A stretch of 64,000 bases of DNA, from the NCBI RefSeq assembly GCF_022129235.1, contig NZ_JADQAI010000009.1, positions 1 through 64,000 of the forward strand, written 5' to 3'. How positions within the stretch are numbered: the first letter of the stretch is position 1; the number at the start of each line of letters is the position of its first letter. The translations under genes were made by a program, and so were the position numbers. The notes beneath the pieces are model-generated. The model was not told where the DNA came from, made no database searches, and saw only the letters and a list, made by a program, of their open reading frames with translations. This stretch comes from Psychrobacter sp. Ps6. Its GTDB lineage: Bacteria; Pseudomonadota; Gammaproteobacteria; Pseudomonadales; Moraxellaceae. Of this stretch, positions 9,390 to 20,230 are shown in pieces.

Positions 9390-12300
9390 TTGAAAGATTT
9401 ACTCGATATCATGCAAAGCCCTACCGGCAACGGTAATACAGAGTTTGATAGCATCCAAATTACCTTAGCCTCACCTGACGTCATCAAGTCATGGTCACAT
9501 GGTGAAGTAAAAAAACCTGAAACCATCAACTATCGCACGTTTAAGCCTGAGCGTGATGGTCTTTTTTGTGCCAAAATCTTTGGCCCAGTAAAAGACTTCG
9601 AATGTTTATGTGGTAAATATAAGCGCCGTAAGTTCCAAGGCGTCATCTGCGAAAAATGTGGTGTTGAAGTTACCACTGCTAAAGTCCGTCGTGACCGCAT
9701 GGGTCATATCGACCTAGCCAGTCCTGTGGCGCATATTTGGTTCTTAAAATCATTACCAAGCCGTATCGGTCTATTGTTAGACATGACGCTACGTGATATC
9801 GAGCGCGTTCTATATTTTGAAAGCTACATCGTTACTGAGCCTGGTCTAACTTCTTTAGAAAAGTACCAGTTGCTTGATGATGAAGATTACTTTAAAGCCC
9901 TTGAAGAGTTTGGTGACGAATTCACAGCTAAGATGGGTGCTGAGGCTGTCCAAGACCTATTGAAAGATATCGATATGGATCTTGAGATTGATGAGCTGCG
10001 TGAAGCGATTCCGCAAACAGGTTCTGAGACTAAGCTTAAGAAGATGTCTAAGCGCCTTAAATTATTAGAAGCATTCCGTGATTCTAATAACAAGCCTGAG
10101 TGGATGGTAATGAACATCTTGCCAGTACTACCACCAGATTTGCGCCCGCTAGTACCACTAGAAGGTGGTCGTTTTGCGACATCAGATCTAAACGATCTAT
10201 ATCGCCGTGTGATCAACCGTAACAACCGTCTTAAGCGTCTGCTTGAGCTAAGCGCACCTGATATCATCGTACGTAACGAAAAACGTATGTTGCAAGAGTC
10301 AGTGGATGCGTTGCTTGATAACGGTCGTCGTGGTCGTGCCATCACTGGTAGTAACAAGCGTCCATTGAAATCTTTGGCCGATATGATCAAAGGTAAGCAA
10401 GGTCGTTTCCGTCAGAACTTACTTGGTAAGCGTGTCGATTACTCTGGTCGTTCAGTTATCGTTGTAGGTCCAACACTACGTTTACATCAGTGTGGCCTAC
10501 CTAAAAAAATGGCGCTAGAATTATTCAAGCCATTTACTTATAACAAACTATTGTCTCATGGTTTGGCAACGACAATTAAAGCTGCCAAAAAGATGGTAGA
10601 GCGTGAAGAGCCACAAGTGTGGGATATGCTGGCCATGGTTATCCGTGAGCATCCAGTACTCCTTAACCGTGCACCAACACTTCACCGTTTGGGTTTACAG
10701 GCATTTGAGCCAGTATTGATTGAAGGTAAAGCGATCCAGCTGCATCCGCTTGTTTGTACTGCATTCAACGCCGATTTCGATGGTGACCAAATGGCCGTTC
10801 ACGTGCCATTGACCCTAGAAGCGCAGCTTGAATCACGTGCTTTGATGATGTCTACCAACAACATCTTGTCACCTGCGAACGGTGATCCGATCATCGTACC
10901 ATCTCAGGATGTTGTACTAGGTCTATATTACATCAGTCGCTCGTCGATCAATGCCAAAGGCGAGAGCATGATTTTTGCGACCGTTAACGAAGCATTGCGT
11001 GCAATTGGTTCAAACGATTTACATGTAAACGCGAAGATCAAAGTGCGTGTCACTGAGACGCAAATTGACGAAGACGGTAACGAAACCAAAGAAACCAGTA
11101 TTAAAGATACGGTTGCTGGTCGTTTACTTATCTGGAACATCATGCCTAAAGGTATGACGTTTGATGAATGTAACCAAGAGATGACGAAGAAAAATATCTC
11201 TCGTTTGATCAACTCTTGCTACCGTAAAGTCGGCGTCAAAGAAAGCGTTATGTTTGCTGACCAATTGATGTATCTTGGTTTTGCTCAAGCAACGCTATCT
11301 GGTGTGTCTATCGGTATTGATGACATGGTCATTCCACCACTGAAAAAGCAAATCATCGAAGTGGCAGAAGGCGAAGTTCGCGAAATCGAAGATCAGTTTG
11401 AGCAAGGCTTTGTGACCGCTGGTGAGCGTTATAACAAAGTTGTTGATATCTGGTCACGTACCAATGACAAAGTCGCTAAGGCGATGATGGATAACTTGGC
11501 AACAGACAAAGTCATCAATGCGCAAGGTGAGGAAGACGAGCAGAAATCATTCAACTCGATCTTTATCATGTCGGATTCTGGTGCTCGTGGTAGTGCAGCA
11601 CAGATTCGTCAGTTGGCCGGTATGCGTGGTTTGATGGCGAAACCAGATGGCTCAATCATTGAAACACCGATTAAGGCGAACTTCCGTGAAGGTTTGACCG
11701 TACTACAGTACTTCATCTCAACTCACGGTGCACGTAAAGGTCTAGCGGATACCGCACTAAAAACAGCTAACTCGGGTTACCTAACTCGTCGTCTGGTTGA
11801 CGTGGCACAAGATTTGGTTATCACGAGTGATGACTGTGGTACTGAAGAAGGCCTACTCATGAAGCCACATATCCAAGGTGGTGAAATCATTGAGAAATTA
11901 GGTGAGCTAGTACTTGGTCGTGTGACTGCACGTGATGTGACTTATAACGATGATGCTGATAAAGTATTGGTTCCAGCTGGTACTTTGATTGATGAGTATT
12001 GGGTTAACGTCCTTGATAGCAACGCGATCGATGATATCTGGGTACGCTCAGTTATTACTTGTGATGTTGAGCATGGTGTTTGTTCACAGTGTTATGGTCG
12101 TGACCTTGCACGTGGTCATAAAGTGAACATTGGTGAGTCAGTTGGTGTTATGGCCGCTCAGTCTATCGGTGAGCCAGGTACTCAGTTGACCATGCGTACG
12201 TTCCACGTAGGTGGGGCCGCGAGTTCAGCATCTGTAGACAATAGCATCTCTGTACGTAATGCTGGTCAAGCGCACTTTGAAAACATGAAAACAGTACAGC

Positions 12301-13607
12301 ATACCGATGGCCACTTAGTCATCGTATCGCGTTCAGCTGAAATCGCATTGACCGATGAGCTTGGCCGTGAGCGTGAGCGTTATAAAGTACCATATGGTTC
12401 AAGCGTACTTGTGAAAGATGAAGAGCAAGTTGAAGGCGGTCAAACTATCGCTAAATGGGATCCGCACACGCATCCAATCATCACAGAATTTGCTGGTACA
12501 GCGCGCTTCAGTGATATCACTGACGGTATGACTGCCACAGTGAAAGTTGATGATGCGACTGGTATGAGCTCATTTGAGATTCTAGCCACGCGTGACCGTT
12601 CAAGCTCAGCAAAAGACTTACGTCCTGCGATTATCTTGAACACTGACGAAGGTAAAGAAGTGGTTTACTTCTTACCAGCTGAAACCATCATCCGCGTGAG
12701 CGATGGTGAGAAAGTTGCAGCAGGTTCGATTCTAGGCCGTGTACCACAAGCGTCTTCTGGTACAAAAGATATTACCGGTGGTCTACCACGTGTTGCTGAC
12801 TTGTTCGAAGCACGGCGTCCAAAAGATCACGCCATCATGGCAGAAATGACTGGTGTCGTAAGCTTTGGTAAAGAGACTAAAGGTAAGAACCGTTTCATTA
12901 TTACCAATGAAGATGGTGAAGTACATGAAGAGCTGATTCCGAAATGGCGTCAAATCAACGTCTTTGAAAACGAGACGGTAGCACGTGGTGAGATTATTGC
13001 AGATGGTCCACAAAACCCGCATGATATCTTACGCTTGAAAGGCCAGACGGCACTTGCTGACTATATCGTCAACGAAGTACAGGACGTTTATCGCTTGCAG
13101 GGTGTAAAAATCAACGACAAGCACATCGAAGTTATTATTCGTCAGATGCTCCGTAAAGTTGAAATCACTGATGGCGGCGACTCAAGTCACTTCAAAGGTG
13201 ATCAGGTCGAGTATGCAGATATCAAAGCGTTGAATGCGAAGCTAGAAGCGGAAGATAAATTCCCAGTACAGTTTGAGCGTCAATTACTAGGTATCACTAA
13301 AGCAAGTCTGGCAACTGAAAGCTTTATCTCAGCGGCTTCTTTCCAGGAAACAACCCGTGTACTAACTGCGGCTGCTGTAACTGGTAAAGTCGATGAGCTA
13401 CGTGGTCTGAAAGAAAACGTGGTTGTTGGTCGCTTGATTCCTGCAGGTACTGGTCTTGCTTATCACAAGGCACGTAAAGAGCAAGCAGATCAGAAGCTAC
13501 AAGACAGTGATCTAAATGCAGCGTTTGATATGACTGCAAGCACTGATAGCAAAGACTTTGCAAGCTTTGATGAAGCCTTTGCTCAAGAGTTAAATCAAAA
13601 TAATTAA
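9390..13607 (+). CDS. rpoC: DNA-directed RNA polymerase subunit beta'
   Basis: The beta' subunit (1405 aa) holds the active-site magnesium. It starts at TTG, 9390-9392, preceded by AACGGAGAAG; the N-terminus MKDLLDIMQ aligns with E. coli MKDLLKFLK, which supports this rare start. The first zinc site ([20 protein letters not shown], about 71-90) is visible. The catalytic NADFDGDQM motif has Asp462, 464 and 466. The second zinc site is [16 protein letters not shown] strong terminator follows, closing the operon. Confidence 0.99.
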   Translation: MKDLLDIMQSPTGNGNTEFDSIQITLASPDVIKSWSHGEVKKPETINYRTFKPERDGLFCAKIFGPVKDFECLCGKYKRRKFQGVICEKCGVEVTTAKVRRDRMGHIDLASPVAHIWFLKSLPSRIGLLLDMTLRDIERVLYFESYIVTEPGLTSLEKYQLLDDEDYFKALEEFGDEFTAKMGAEAVQDLLKDIDMDLEIDELREAIPQTGSETKLKKMSKRLKLLEAFRDSNNKPEWMVMNILPVLPPDLRPLVPLEGGRFATSDLNDLYRRVINRNNRLKRLLELSAPDIIVRNEKRMLQESVDALLDNGRRGRAITGSNKRPLKSLADMIKGKQGRFRQNLLGKRVDYSGRSVIVVGPTLRLHQCGLPKKMALELFKPFTYNKLLSHGLATTIKAAKKMVEREEPQVWDMLAMVIREHPVLLNRAPTLHRLGLQAFEPVLIEGKAIQLHPLVCTAFNADFDGDQMAVHVPLTLEAQLESRALMMSTNNILSPANGDPIIVPSQDVVLGLYYISRSSINAKGESMIFATVNEALRAIGSNDLHVNAKIKVRVTETQIDEDGNETKETSIKDTVAGRLLIWNIMPKGMTFDECNQEMTKKNISRLINSCYRKVGVKESVMFADQLMYLGFAQATLSGVSIGIDDMVIPPLKKQIIEVAEGEVREIEDQFEQGFVTAGERYNKVVDIWSRTNDKVAKAMMDNLATDKVINAQGEEDEQKSFNSIFIMSDSGARGSAAQIRQLAGMRGLMAKPDGSIIETPIKANFREGLTVLQYFISTHGARKGLADTALKTANSGYLTRRLVDVAQDLVITSDDCGTEEGLLMKPHIQGGEIIEKLGELVLGRVTARDVTYNDDADKVLVPAGTLIDEYWVNVLDSNAIDDIWVRSVITCDVEHGVCSQCYGRDLARGHKVNIGESVGVMAAQSIGEPGTQLTMRTFHVGGAASSASVDNSISVRNAGQAHFENMKTVQHTDGHLVIVSRSAEIALTDELGRERERYKVPYGSSVLVKDEEQVEGGQTIAKWDPHTHPIITEFAGTARFSDITDGMTATVKVDDATGMSSFEILATRDRSSSAKDLRPAIILNTDEGKEVVYFLPAETIIRVSDGEKVAAGSILGRVPQASSGTKDITGGLPRVADLFEARRPKDHAIMAEMTGVVSFGKETKGKNRFIITNEDGEVHEELIPKWRQINVFENETVARGEIIADGPQNPHDILRLKGQTALADYIVNEVQDVYRLQGVKINDKHIEVIIRQMLRKVEITDGGDSSHFKGDQVEYADIKALNAKLEAEDKFPVQFERQLLGITKASLATESFISAASFQETTRVLTAAAVTGKVDELRGLKENVVVGRLIPAGTGLAYHKARKEQADQKLQDSDLNAAFDMTASTDSKDFASFDEAFAQELNQNN

Positions 13608-13642
13608 TCGTATTGAGTATTTTGATTCATTCCCAACTTAAG

Positions 13643-13672
13643 AAAAAGCCAGCCTAAGTCGCTGGCTTTTTT
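13643..13672 (+). terminator. Rho-independent terminator after rpoC
   Basis: A 10-bp perfect stem (13644-13653 with 13661-13670, AAAAGCCAGC and its complement) runs into TTTTTT. It marks the end of the rpoBC transcript. Confidence 0.9.
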
Positions 13673-13772
13673 GTGTGTGGAAAAACTGAGAAAGGCATGG
13701 TGCTATTATCTAAAAAAATAGTACACTGGAAAACAAGCCTCAATTTACTATCTATAGAAGGATAAGTCGCAA

Positions 13773-14297
13773 ATGGCAGGTAAAACTCGCGTTGCCAAAT
13801 ATCAAGCAGATCGTACCAATCAAAAACTGTATTTCTGTCGTCTATCCTGCCAAACAGCAGGCAATACTAGCGATAAGCAGTTATATCAAGCCCATTGCGA
13901 AACCGCTATTTTTCATTTGTATGGTGCGTTACTGGCATTCACTCAAGAGCTGGGTCATTTTTATAGTTTAAATATGACTGCACCAACTTTGTCAGATATT
14001 GAGCAAGCATTAAGCGAGCGCACGCAGGTATCTCCTGAGGTTCAGCGCTTGCAGCAATTGCAGCAGCAAGGCTTTATTGCAAATATAGAGCGCGCTTATC
14101 AGCGTTGTCTCTATGCGGTACCACCAGATACGGTTGTGGATGAAAAACCAAGTAGCGATTTATCTGCGCCCGACCTTATTGTGAATGTCGTTACTTTGTC
14201 AAATCAATGGTTACCTGATGAGGCAACGATAAGAGAATGGCGTAATCAGCTTTTAGAGCTGATCGAGCAACTACGTGCAGGAATGGTTGAATTTTAG
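13773..14297 (+). CDS. Conserved hypothetical protein, DUF6586-like
   Basis: The 174-aa soluble protein has no signal peptide or membrane segment. The N-terminal part (RTNQKLYFCRLSCQTA, about 14-29) and the following helical stretch with HCETAIFHLYGALLAFTQELGHFY resemble small uncharacterised proteins of Pseudomonas and relatives that I recall as DUF6586. No catalytic motif is visible and the function is unknown. An AGAAGGATAAG ribosome site precedes the ATG. It sits alone between the rpoC terminator and a convergent terminator shared with ponA. The family name comes from memory and should be treated as tentative. Confidence 0.7.
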   Translation: MAGKTRVAKYQADRTNQKLYFCRLSCQTAGNTSDKQLYQAHCETAIFHLYGALLAFTQELGHFYSLNMTAPTLSDIEQALSERTQVSPEVQRLQQLQQQGFIANIERAYQRCLYAVPPDTVVDEKPSSDLSAPDLIVNVVTLSNQWLPDEATIREWRNQLLELIEQLRAGMVEF

Positions 14298-14327
14298 AAA
14301 TATAAGTAAACCAAAACTCTGAGATAT

Positions 14328-14367
14328 AAAAAAGGCTTATTCAGTAATCACTGAGTAAGCCTTTTTT
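14328..14367. terminator. Bidirectional terminator between convergent genes
   Basis: An 18-bp near-perfect inverted repeat (14328-14345 with 14350-14367) carries an A-run on one side and a T-run on the other, so it can act on both strands. It lies between the small gene ending at 14297 and ponA ending at 14393. Confidence 0.88.
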
Positions 14368-14392
14368 ATTTAGACAAATACCGAGCAGTAGA

Positions 14393-17038
14393 TCACTCTG
14401 GCATCGGGGGCATACGCTGGACCGGTGTGACCGATAAAGGGTTTTGCGGCACGCTATCATTACTACGGCTACTGTTTGCTTGAGCTGCTGAGTTGTTAGT
14501 ATCTGCAGTTGGTTCAGGTAGGGTCGGCTTACGCTGCTGAGTTTGAGTCTTGACTGGTTTTGCTGGTGCGCTGGTATCAGAGATGTCGTCATCATCAGTT
14601 ATAATACCATCATCGGTCATTTCTATAATTTGCTGCTGCTGCTTTTTAGATTTTGAGCGGTTATTGATAGACACCCATTGGTTTGGCGTGTCTTTGAGCT
14701 GAGCTTTCATAAAGTCCATCCAGACGGGCAGGGCAGCCACACCACCATACTCTCGGCGACCCATAGATGTTGGCTGATCAAAACCCATCCATACAACCGT
14801 TGCATTGGTAGGATGAAATCCTGCAAACCAAGCGTCTTTGGCTTCGTTGGTTGTACCGGTTTTGCCGCCAATATCATCACGGCCTAAGGCTTTTGCTCGT
14901 ACTGCAGTACCACGCTGCACCACATCACGTAAAATATCTGCCATTTCAAATGCTACTCTAGGCTTTAATATTCTTGGTGCTTGTTTGGCTGCTACGTATT
15001 GTACGACAGGTGCTTTTAGGCGATCTGATTGTGGACCAGCGTCATAGACAGTAAGGTCGATTGCTTCATCCGTTTCTTCTACATTTTCACTATTTTCTAG
15101 CTCTGTGCTCTCGTTAGCTGATTTATCAGTAGTACTGTTGTCGTCTTCTAATGATTTGTTATATTCTTCTATCAGGTTTTTATTAACCGCTTCAAGTTGC
15201 TCATTGAAGCATAAGGCGCAAGCCTGAAGTGGATTGGCCTGAAATAATAACTCGTTTTTATAGTTATAAATTTGTTCAATAAAGTAAGGTTGTACGCGGT
15301 GACCACCATTGGCAAAGGTTGAATATGCCGTTGCCATTTGCAATGGGGTTGCTTGTCCTGCCCCTAGAGCCAACGATAAAGTTGTTGGTAGTTTTTCTTT
15401 GTCTAGGCCGAACTCATCTAATAGATTGCGCGCGTCAGAAATGCCAATGGCTTGTAGGAGACGGATAGAAACCAAGTTGCGAGATAAATACAAACCACGA
15501 CGTAAGGTAATATCACCTAAGAAGCGTTCATCAGAGTTTTTAGGTTTCCAGTCACTTACTTGAATAGGGCGATCTGAAACAATACTGTCTGGATGATAGC
15601 CTTTTTCCAAAGCGGCGGTATAGACCAATGGTTTGATGGTTGAGCCAGGTTGGCGCCATCCTTGTAAGGCTCGGTTAAACTTACTATGTTTGAAATCAAA
15701 ACCGCCTACTAATGCATTAACTGCGCCAGTTTCTGGATTTAATGAAACCAGACTACCTTGTATTTTGGGTATCTGACCTAGCTGCCAATTACCATTTGCG
15801 GTAGGTATCACGCGGACAATATCGTTTTTGCTCACTATTTGGCTAGCATTATTAGGGTAGTAACCGATACGATTGGCAGAGATGTACTTGCGTGCCCAGC
15901 TCATGCCAGACCAATTGACCGTCACGCTTTCACCAGACTGTAATATCGCTTCAAAACTACGAGAGTTGACTTTGGTGACTTTGGCAGGAGACATATTGCC
16001 ATAGCGTTGAAAGTTTTCGAGAGGCTCGTCATTTGCTTCCGCACCGCGCCAGCCATGACGATGCTCATAAGCTACTAAGCCTGTTAATACGGCCGCTTCT
16101 GCATCGGTTTGTGCCTTACTATCAACAGTCAGGCGAACACGCCAACCACCATGCATCACCTGCTCACCGTAACGCTCGACTAGAGCTGCACGCGTCATTT
16201 CTGCCAAATAGGGCATATTAACGTCAAGTTTTTCTTTATATAGCTTAATGCCAACAGGGGAGTTAACGGCCTCATCATGCTGAGCTTTAGTGATATAACC
16301 CAACTCATGCATACGGCCAATAATCCAGTTACGTCGAGTCAACGCGCGGCTAGGATTGGCAACAGGATTGTATTTAGAAGGGGCTTTTGGTAAACCGGCA
16401 AGCATTGCCATTTCAGCAATAGTAAGATTATCTAGAGATTTACTGTAGTATTTTTTGGCAGCAGCGCGGATACCATAAGCGCCTTCACCCAAATAAATCT
16501 TGTTGACATAGAGAGTAAGGATCTCATTTTTGCTCAGCTCATCTTCCATTTTTCGCGCCACAAACAGCTCTGTCAGTTTGCGGTTTAGCGTGCGCTCAGG
16601 ACTTAAAAAATAATTTTTGGCGACCTGCATCGTAATAGTGGAGCCACCAGTCTGACTGTCATCATCAGTCACAACTTCAGTGACGGCACGCCCAAGACCC
16701 TTAATACTGATGCCACTATGCTGAAAGAAAGAAGCATCTTCTGCCGCTAAAAAAGCATGAGTCAAATCTTCAGGAATTTCATCAAATGTGACTGGTAACG
16801 ATAAACGATTGCCGTATTGACCGATTAATTTGTCATCGCTACTATAAATCTGCAATGGCATTTCTAAATTGGCAGTTTTTATCTCTTGAATACTTGGCAA
16901 AGTTGGCGATAAATACATCGCCATCCCATAAAAACCAATAGGTACAGCAAGCGCCAAGATAACTGCCAATGCTAGGCAAGCGACAAAAAGTCCCACCAAG
17001 AAATGAATGAGACGAGCGGTAGCATTTTTTTTGGCCAT
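14393..17038 (-). CDS. ponA: Penicillin-binding protein 1A (bifunctional peptidoglycan synthase)
   Basis: This class A PBP polymerises lipid II and cross-links peptidoglycan in the periplasm. The 881-aa protein has an N-terminal membrane anchor (about 11-37). The GT51 glycosyltransferase domain has catalytic Glu100 in AAEDASFFQHSG, followed by GGSTITMQVAKN. An OB-like linker comes next. The transpeptidase domain has S466-T-I-K469, S519-R-N and K726-T-G. An acidic low-complexity insert lies at about 622-665 between the last two motifs, and the Ser/Gln/Pro-rich tail is probably disordered. It is divergent from pilM, the same arrangement as in Pseudomonas and Acinetobacter. Confidence 0.96.
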   Translation of the reverse strand: MAKKNATARLIHFLVGLFVACLALAVILALAVPIGFYGMAMYLSPTLPSIQEIKTANLEMPLQIYSSDDKLIGQYGNRLSLPVTFDEIPEDLTHAFLAAEDASFFQHSGISIKGLGRAVTEVVTDDDSQTGGSTITMQVAKNYFLSPERTLNRKLTELFVARKMEDELSKNEILTLYVNKIYLGEGAYGIRAAAKKYYSKSLDNLTIAEMAMLAGLPKAPSKYNPVANPSRALTRRNWIIGRMHELGYITKAQHDEAVNSPVGIKLYKEKLDVNMPYLAEMTRAALVERYGEQVMHGGWRVRLTVDSKAQTDAEAAVLTGLVAYEHRHGWRGAEANDEPLENFQRYGNMSPAKVTKVNSRSFEAILQSGESVTVNWSGMSWARKYISANRIGYYPNNASQIVSKNDIVRVIPTANGNWQLGQIPKIQGSLVSLNPETGAVNALVGGFDFKHSKFNRALQGWRQPGSTIKPLVYTAALEKGYHPDSIVSDRPIQVSDWKPKNSDERFLGDITLRRGLYLSRNLVSIRLLQAIGISDARNLLDEFGLDKEKLPTTLSLALGAGQATPLQMATAYSTFANGGHRVQPYFIEQIYNYKNELLFQANPLQACALCFNEQLEAVNKNLIEEYNKSLEDDNSTTDKSANESTELENSENVEETDEAIDLTVYDAGPQSDRLKAPVVQYVAAKQAPRILKPRVAFEMADILRDVVQRGTAVRAKALGRDDIGGKTGTTNEAKDAWFAGFHPTNATVVWMGFDQPTSMGRREYGGVAALPVWMDFMKAQLKDTPNQWVSINNRSKSKKQQQQIIEMTDDGIITDDDDISDTSAPAKPVKTQTQQRKPTLPEPTADTNNSAAQANSSRSNDSVPQNPLSVTPVQRMPPMPE

Positions 17039-17072
17039 AATAAGACTTATTCATTAGAATTTGTAGCGGATA

Positions 17073-17106
17073 AGGTATTATACCTTGAACAAAATTAACA
17101 GGTCAT
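17073..17106 (-). promoter_or_regulatory. ponA promoter with palindrome over the -10
   Basis: On the minus strand, ATGACC (17101-17106) and TATAAT (17077-17082) are separated by 18 nt, about 40 nt upstream of the ponA ATG. The -10 box lies inside a perfect 15-bp palindrome (17073-17087, AAGGTAT-T-ATACCTT), which could be an operator. Both calls rest on sequence pattern only. Confidence 0.5.
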
Positions 17107-17230
17107 AATAAATGTGTAAGTAGGCCTTAATATATTTTTAAACGCTTGAATCTATCAATTAAGTAAAGTATTGTATTCAATTATTACAAATAACTATCAG
17201 ATTGTACACTTAATATAAGGTATAGAGTTT

Positions 17231-18286
17231 GTGAGGCTATTTACTTCAAAAAGTCGACATTTGATTGGTGTGGATATTTGTGCCACTTCCGTAAAAATAG
17301 TGGACATACAGCGTCAACAAGGCATGTTCCACTTAAAATCCTACGGCATTGAGAGACTACCGGAAGGTGTGGTCGTCGACAAACTCCTAGTTGATACAGA
17401 GGCGGTTGGCAACATTATAGCGAGTCTAGCAAGGCGTTGCCAAGTTGCGGGTAGCAATGCTGCAACCGCCGTATCAGGATCTGCCGTTATCACCAAAATT
17501 ATTGATATGGATATGATGCTAAGCGATGTTGAGCGTGAAGCACAAATACGTTTGGATGCTGATCAGTATGTGCCTTATCCATTAGAAGATGTCAATTTAG
17601 ATTTTGAGGTGCTAGGCCCGTCTTTAGTGAGTGAGGATATGGTACAAGTACTACTTGCGGCCTCTCGCTCAGAAAACGTTGATCAGCGTGTTGATGCGTT
17701 GGCCTTCGGTGGCATGCAAACCAAGGTTATGGATATTGAATCACATGCAATAGAGCGTGCTTTTGGATTGATGACAGACAATCTGCCCAATATGCCAGAA
17801 CTGGTCGCTTTGGTTGATATCGGTCATAATCAAACTACTTTGTACATCGCAAAGAATGGTGAGTTTATTTATAGTCGCGAGCAATTGTTTGGCGGCGTTC
17901 AGTTAACAGAAGCGATTCAAAACCGTTATGGACTGTCAGCTGAAGAAGCAACGCTGAGCAAACGTGAGCGCACACTGCCTGATGACTATTATCCTGAAGT
18001 TTTGACTCCTTTTATCGAAAATACCATTCAGCAAATCACTCGTTCCTTACAATTTTACTTCTCTTCAAGTCAGTATAGTAGTATTGACCACGTGGTACTT
18101 GCGGGTGGTAGTAGCTCCATTGCAGGTCTCGCTGGAATGGCACAACAAAAACTTGGTGTAAGCGTTAGTGTTGCTAATCCGTTCACCAATATGACCATTG
18201 CGCCTAGTATTGATAATGAGCAACTGACCATTGATGCGCCAGGCTTAATGGCTGCATGCGGTCTTGCGTTAAGGAGCTTTGACTAA
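17231..18286 (+). CDS. pilM: Type IV pilus assembly protein PilM
   Basis: PilM is a cytoplasmic actin-like ATPase-fold protein that binds the N-terminal tail of PilN and links the pilus motor to the inner-membrane alignment complex. The 351-aa protein has an N-terminal phosphate-loop-like segment IGVDICATSVKIVDIQRQ and a second actin-fold motif around VALVDIGHNQTTLYI. The third, glycine-rich segment is HVVLAGGSSSIAGLAG. The start is GTG, with AAGG 11 nt upstream. It is the first gene of pilMNOPQ and overlaps pilN (TAATG). A possible promoter is TTGTAT (17171) with TATCAG (17195). Confidence 0.95.
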   Translation: MRLFTSKSRHLIGVDICATSVKIVDIQRQQGMFHLKSYGIERLPEGVVVDKLLVDTEAVGNIIASLARRCQVAGSNAATAVSGSAVITKIIDMDMMLSDVEREAQIRLDADQYVPYPLEDVNLDFEVLGPSLVSEDMVQVLLAASRSENVDQRVDALAFGGMQTKVMDIESHAIERAFGLMTDNLPNMPELVALVDIGHNQTTLYIAKNGEFIYSREQLFGGVQLTEAIQNRYGLSAEEATLSKRERTLPDDYYPEVLTPFIENTIQQITRSLQFYFSSSQYSSIDHVVLAGGSSSIAGLAGMAQQKLGVSVSVANPFTNMTIAPSIDNEQLTIDAPGLMAACGLALRSFD

Positions 18287-18936
18287 TGGCTCGTATTAAC
18301 CTTTTACCTTGGCGACAAGAGGAGCGTGAACGTCGCAACAAAGAGTTTATGACTCTGATAGTTGCAGTGACTTTGCTCACTTTATTGGCGGCCTTTGCTT
18401 CATGGAGCTATTTTAACAATGAGCTTGATGAACAGCTTGATGCTAATGCCTTGATTGAACAAGAAAATGCACGCCTAGACACCGCATTGACTGAGATTGA
18501 TAGTTTAGAGCAGCGCCGTGAAGATATTATCTCACGTATGCAGGTCATCCAAGATTTGCAAGGTCGGCGTCCCGTACCAGTACATTTGTGGGATGATCTG
18601 GCAAGAGCGGTTCCACCAGCGCTTTATCTAACCAATCTCAAACGCGAAGGCGATGTATTAACATTGACTGGTCTGGCTGATAACCCAAATATTGTATCTA
18701 GCCTGATACGTAATTTGGACAGTAGTAAATGGATGGGTAACTCAGCAGTTAGTAATATTCAACAGAACATTAGCGCTTATGAAGCGGCCCCTGTACTGAA
18801 TAATACAGTCACTACGGCTGGTGAGACACCGCGTCCAGTCTATCCTGAAGACAGTTATGTGCAGTTCGTGGTGACGACTAAAGTACAATCAGAGACGCCT
18901 GTCCCTGCGGAAGATGGTGTGGGAGGGGAGTTATGA
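18286..18936 (+). CDS. pilN: Type IV pilus inner-membrane protein PilN
   Basis: PilN has a short cytoplasmic N-terminus (MARINLLPWRQEERERRNKEF) that contains the conserved INLLPWR motif docking into PilM. One membrane helix (about 22-42) follows, then a periplasmic coiled coil and a ferredoxin-like domain that dimerises with PilO. Length is 216 aa. The start overlaps the pilM stop by one base and the gene overlaps pilO by four, so the operon is tightly coupled. Confidence 0.95.
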   Translation: MARINLLPWRQEERERRNKEFMTLIVAVTLLTLLAAFASWSYFNNELDEQLDANALIEQENARLDTALTEIDSLEQRREDIISRMQVIQDLQGRRPVPVHLWDDLARAVPPALYLTNLKREGDVLTLTGLADNPNIVSSLIRNLDSSKWMGNSAVSNIQQNISAYEAAPVLNNTVTTAGETPRPVYPEDSYVQFVVTTKVQSETPVPAEDGVGGEL

Positions 18937-19670
18937 AACTTGTCCGTAAAAAAAACCTAATTAAGACCAAAAAAAGTGCTTCAAAACCAAAGAAGCAGTT
19001 TGATCTTAATGAATTTCGTCGCAGTTTTGAGTCACTAGACTCTGAAAACTATGGCAGCTGGCCGCTACCAGTGAAGGTGACGGTGATCGGTCTTATTATT
19101 ACCTTTATAGCAGCACTATCATGGGCGCTACCGATTAGTAGTAAAATCGATGAGATCAATGCTGCTGAAAGTCAGCAACAGACCTTGCTTGAAAGCTATC
19201 GTGAAAAAGAATCGCGCGCGCGTCACCTAGAAGCCTATCAAGCACAGGTCGTTCAGATGGAAACGGAGTTTAATACCTTATTAGACCAATTGCCAAAAGA
19301 CACGCGTGTGTCAGAGCTGGTAGAAGGTATCAATATGACAGGTGTCGGCAGTAATATTCGTTTTCAAGACATCTCTGTCGAACCTGAGATTGAAAATGAA
19401 TTTTTCATTGAGCAACCGATTCGCATTGCTGCTTTAGGTGAATATCATCAGTTTGGTAGTTTTATCAGTGGCCTTGCAGCACTACCTCGTATCATCACCA
19501 TGCATGATTTTGAGGTGAGTAATCCACAACCGAGCTTAGATGTTTTACCTGAGCTTAACCTAGTCTTGCAAACCAAAACCTATCGTTCAAAAGAAGCGAC
19601 TCCTGAAGATGAAACGGCTCCTGCAGATGATGCCGCTGCCGCTACTGATGCAAACGCAGGAGGTAACTGA
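18933..19670 (+). CDS. pilO: Type IV pilus inner-membrane protein PilO
   Basis: PilO (245 aa) pairs with PilN in the periplasmic alignment complex. It has a Lys-rich cytoplasmic tail (KKNLIKTKKSASKPKKQ). A membrane helix lies around 49-68 (VKVTVIGLIITFIAALSWAL). A coiled coil (about 74-125) and a globular domain follow. The C-terminal 25 residues are Ala/Asp/Glu-rich and probably disordered. ATGA overlap with pilN and TGATG overlap with pilP. Confidence 0.94.
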   Translation: MKLVRKKNLIKTKKSASKPKKQFDLNEFRRSFESLDSENYGSWPLPVKVTVIGLIITFIAALSWALPISSKIDEINAAESQQQTLLESYREKESRARHLEAYQAQVVQMETEFNTLLDQLPKDTRVSELVEGINMTGVGSNIRFQDISVEPEIENEFFIEQPIRIAALGEYHQFGSFISGLAALPRIITMHDFEVSNPQPSLDVLPELNLVLQTKTYRSKEATPEDETAPADDAAAATDANAGGN

Positions 19671-20203
19671 TGAGTATGCAAAAACTACCCATGCTGTTCA
19701 CTTTAAGTATCGCAGCGCTAGCTATGACTGGCTGTACGGATCGTATCGGTATGGCAGAGCAAGCGATGACTGACATCCGTAACCAGCCAGCGCAGCCTAT
19801 CGAACCACCACCCAAAGCTGAACTGGTAGAAGACTTCGTCTATAGTGCAAGCTCACAGCGTAGCCCGTTTTTGCCACCGAGCTTGGTGAATGTAGAGGGT
19901 CCTACCACTTCTATTGATGGCGTACGCCCAGACATTACACGTGTGAAAGAACCACTTGAACAATACGAGTTATCGCAACTGGTTTTTCGAGGTGTAGTCG
20001 TTTCTCCCGAAGGTCAGCGATATGCATTAGTCCAACGTCCTGATGGTTCAGTTGCTAGTGTGAAGGTGGGTGATTATCTTGGATTGAATGACGGCCGTAT
20101 TGTTGAAATCACGCCGACCCAGATCAACTTGATTGAAATTGTGCCAGACAGCCGCGCTGGGTTTATTGAAAAACCCCAGTCGCTGGTATCCCCTATAAGC
20201 TAA
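19670..20203 (+). CDS. pilP: Type IV pilus lipoprotein PilP
   Basis: PilP connects the PilNO complex to the PilQ secretin. The 177-aa precursor has a lipoprotein signal ending LAMTGC, with Cys22 as the lipidation site. A disordered proline-containing linker follows, then the C-terminal beta domain (about 98-170) with LSQLVFRGVVVSPEGQRYAL and VKVGDYLGLNDGRI, the typical homology region. It starts one base before the pilO stop and is followed by pilQ after 27 nt. Confidence 0.95.
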   Translation: MSMQKLPMLFTLSIAALAMTGCTDRIGMAEQAMTDIRNQPAQPIEPPPKAELVEDFVYSASSQRSPFLPPSLVNVEGPTTSIDGVRPDITRVKEPLEQYELSQLVFRGVVVSPEGQRYALVQRPDGSVASVKVGDYLGLNDGRIVEITPTQINLIEIVPDSRAGFIEKPQSLVSPIS

Positions 20204-20230
20204 GTCGGCAGATTTTTTGAGGAATAAATA

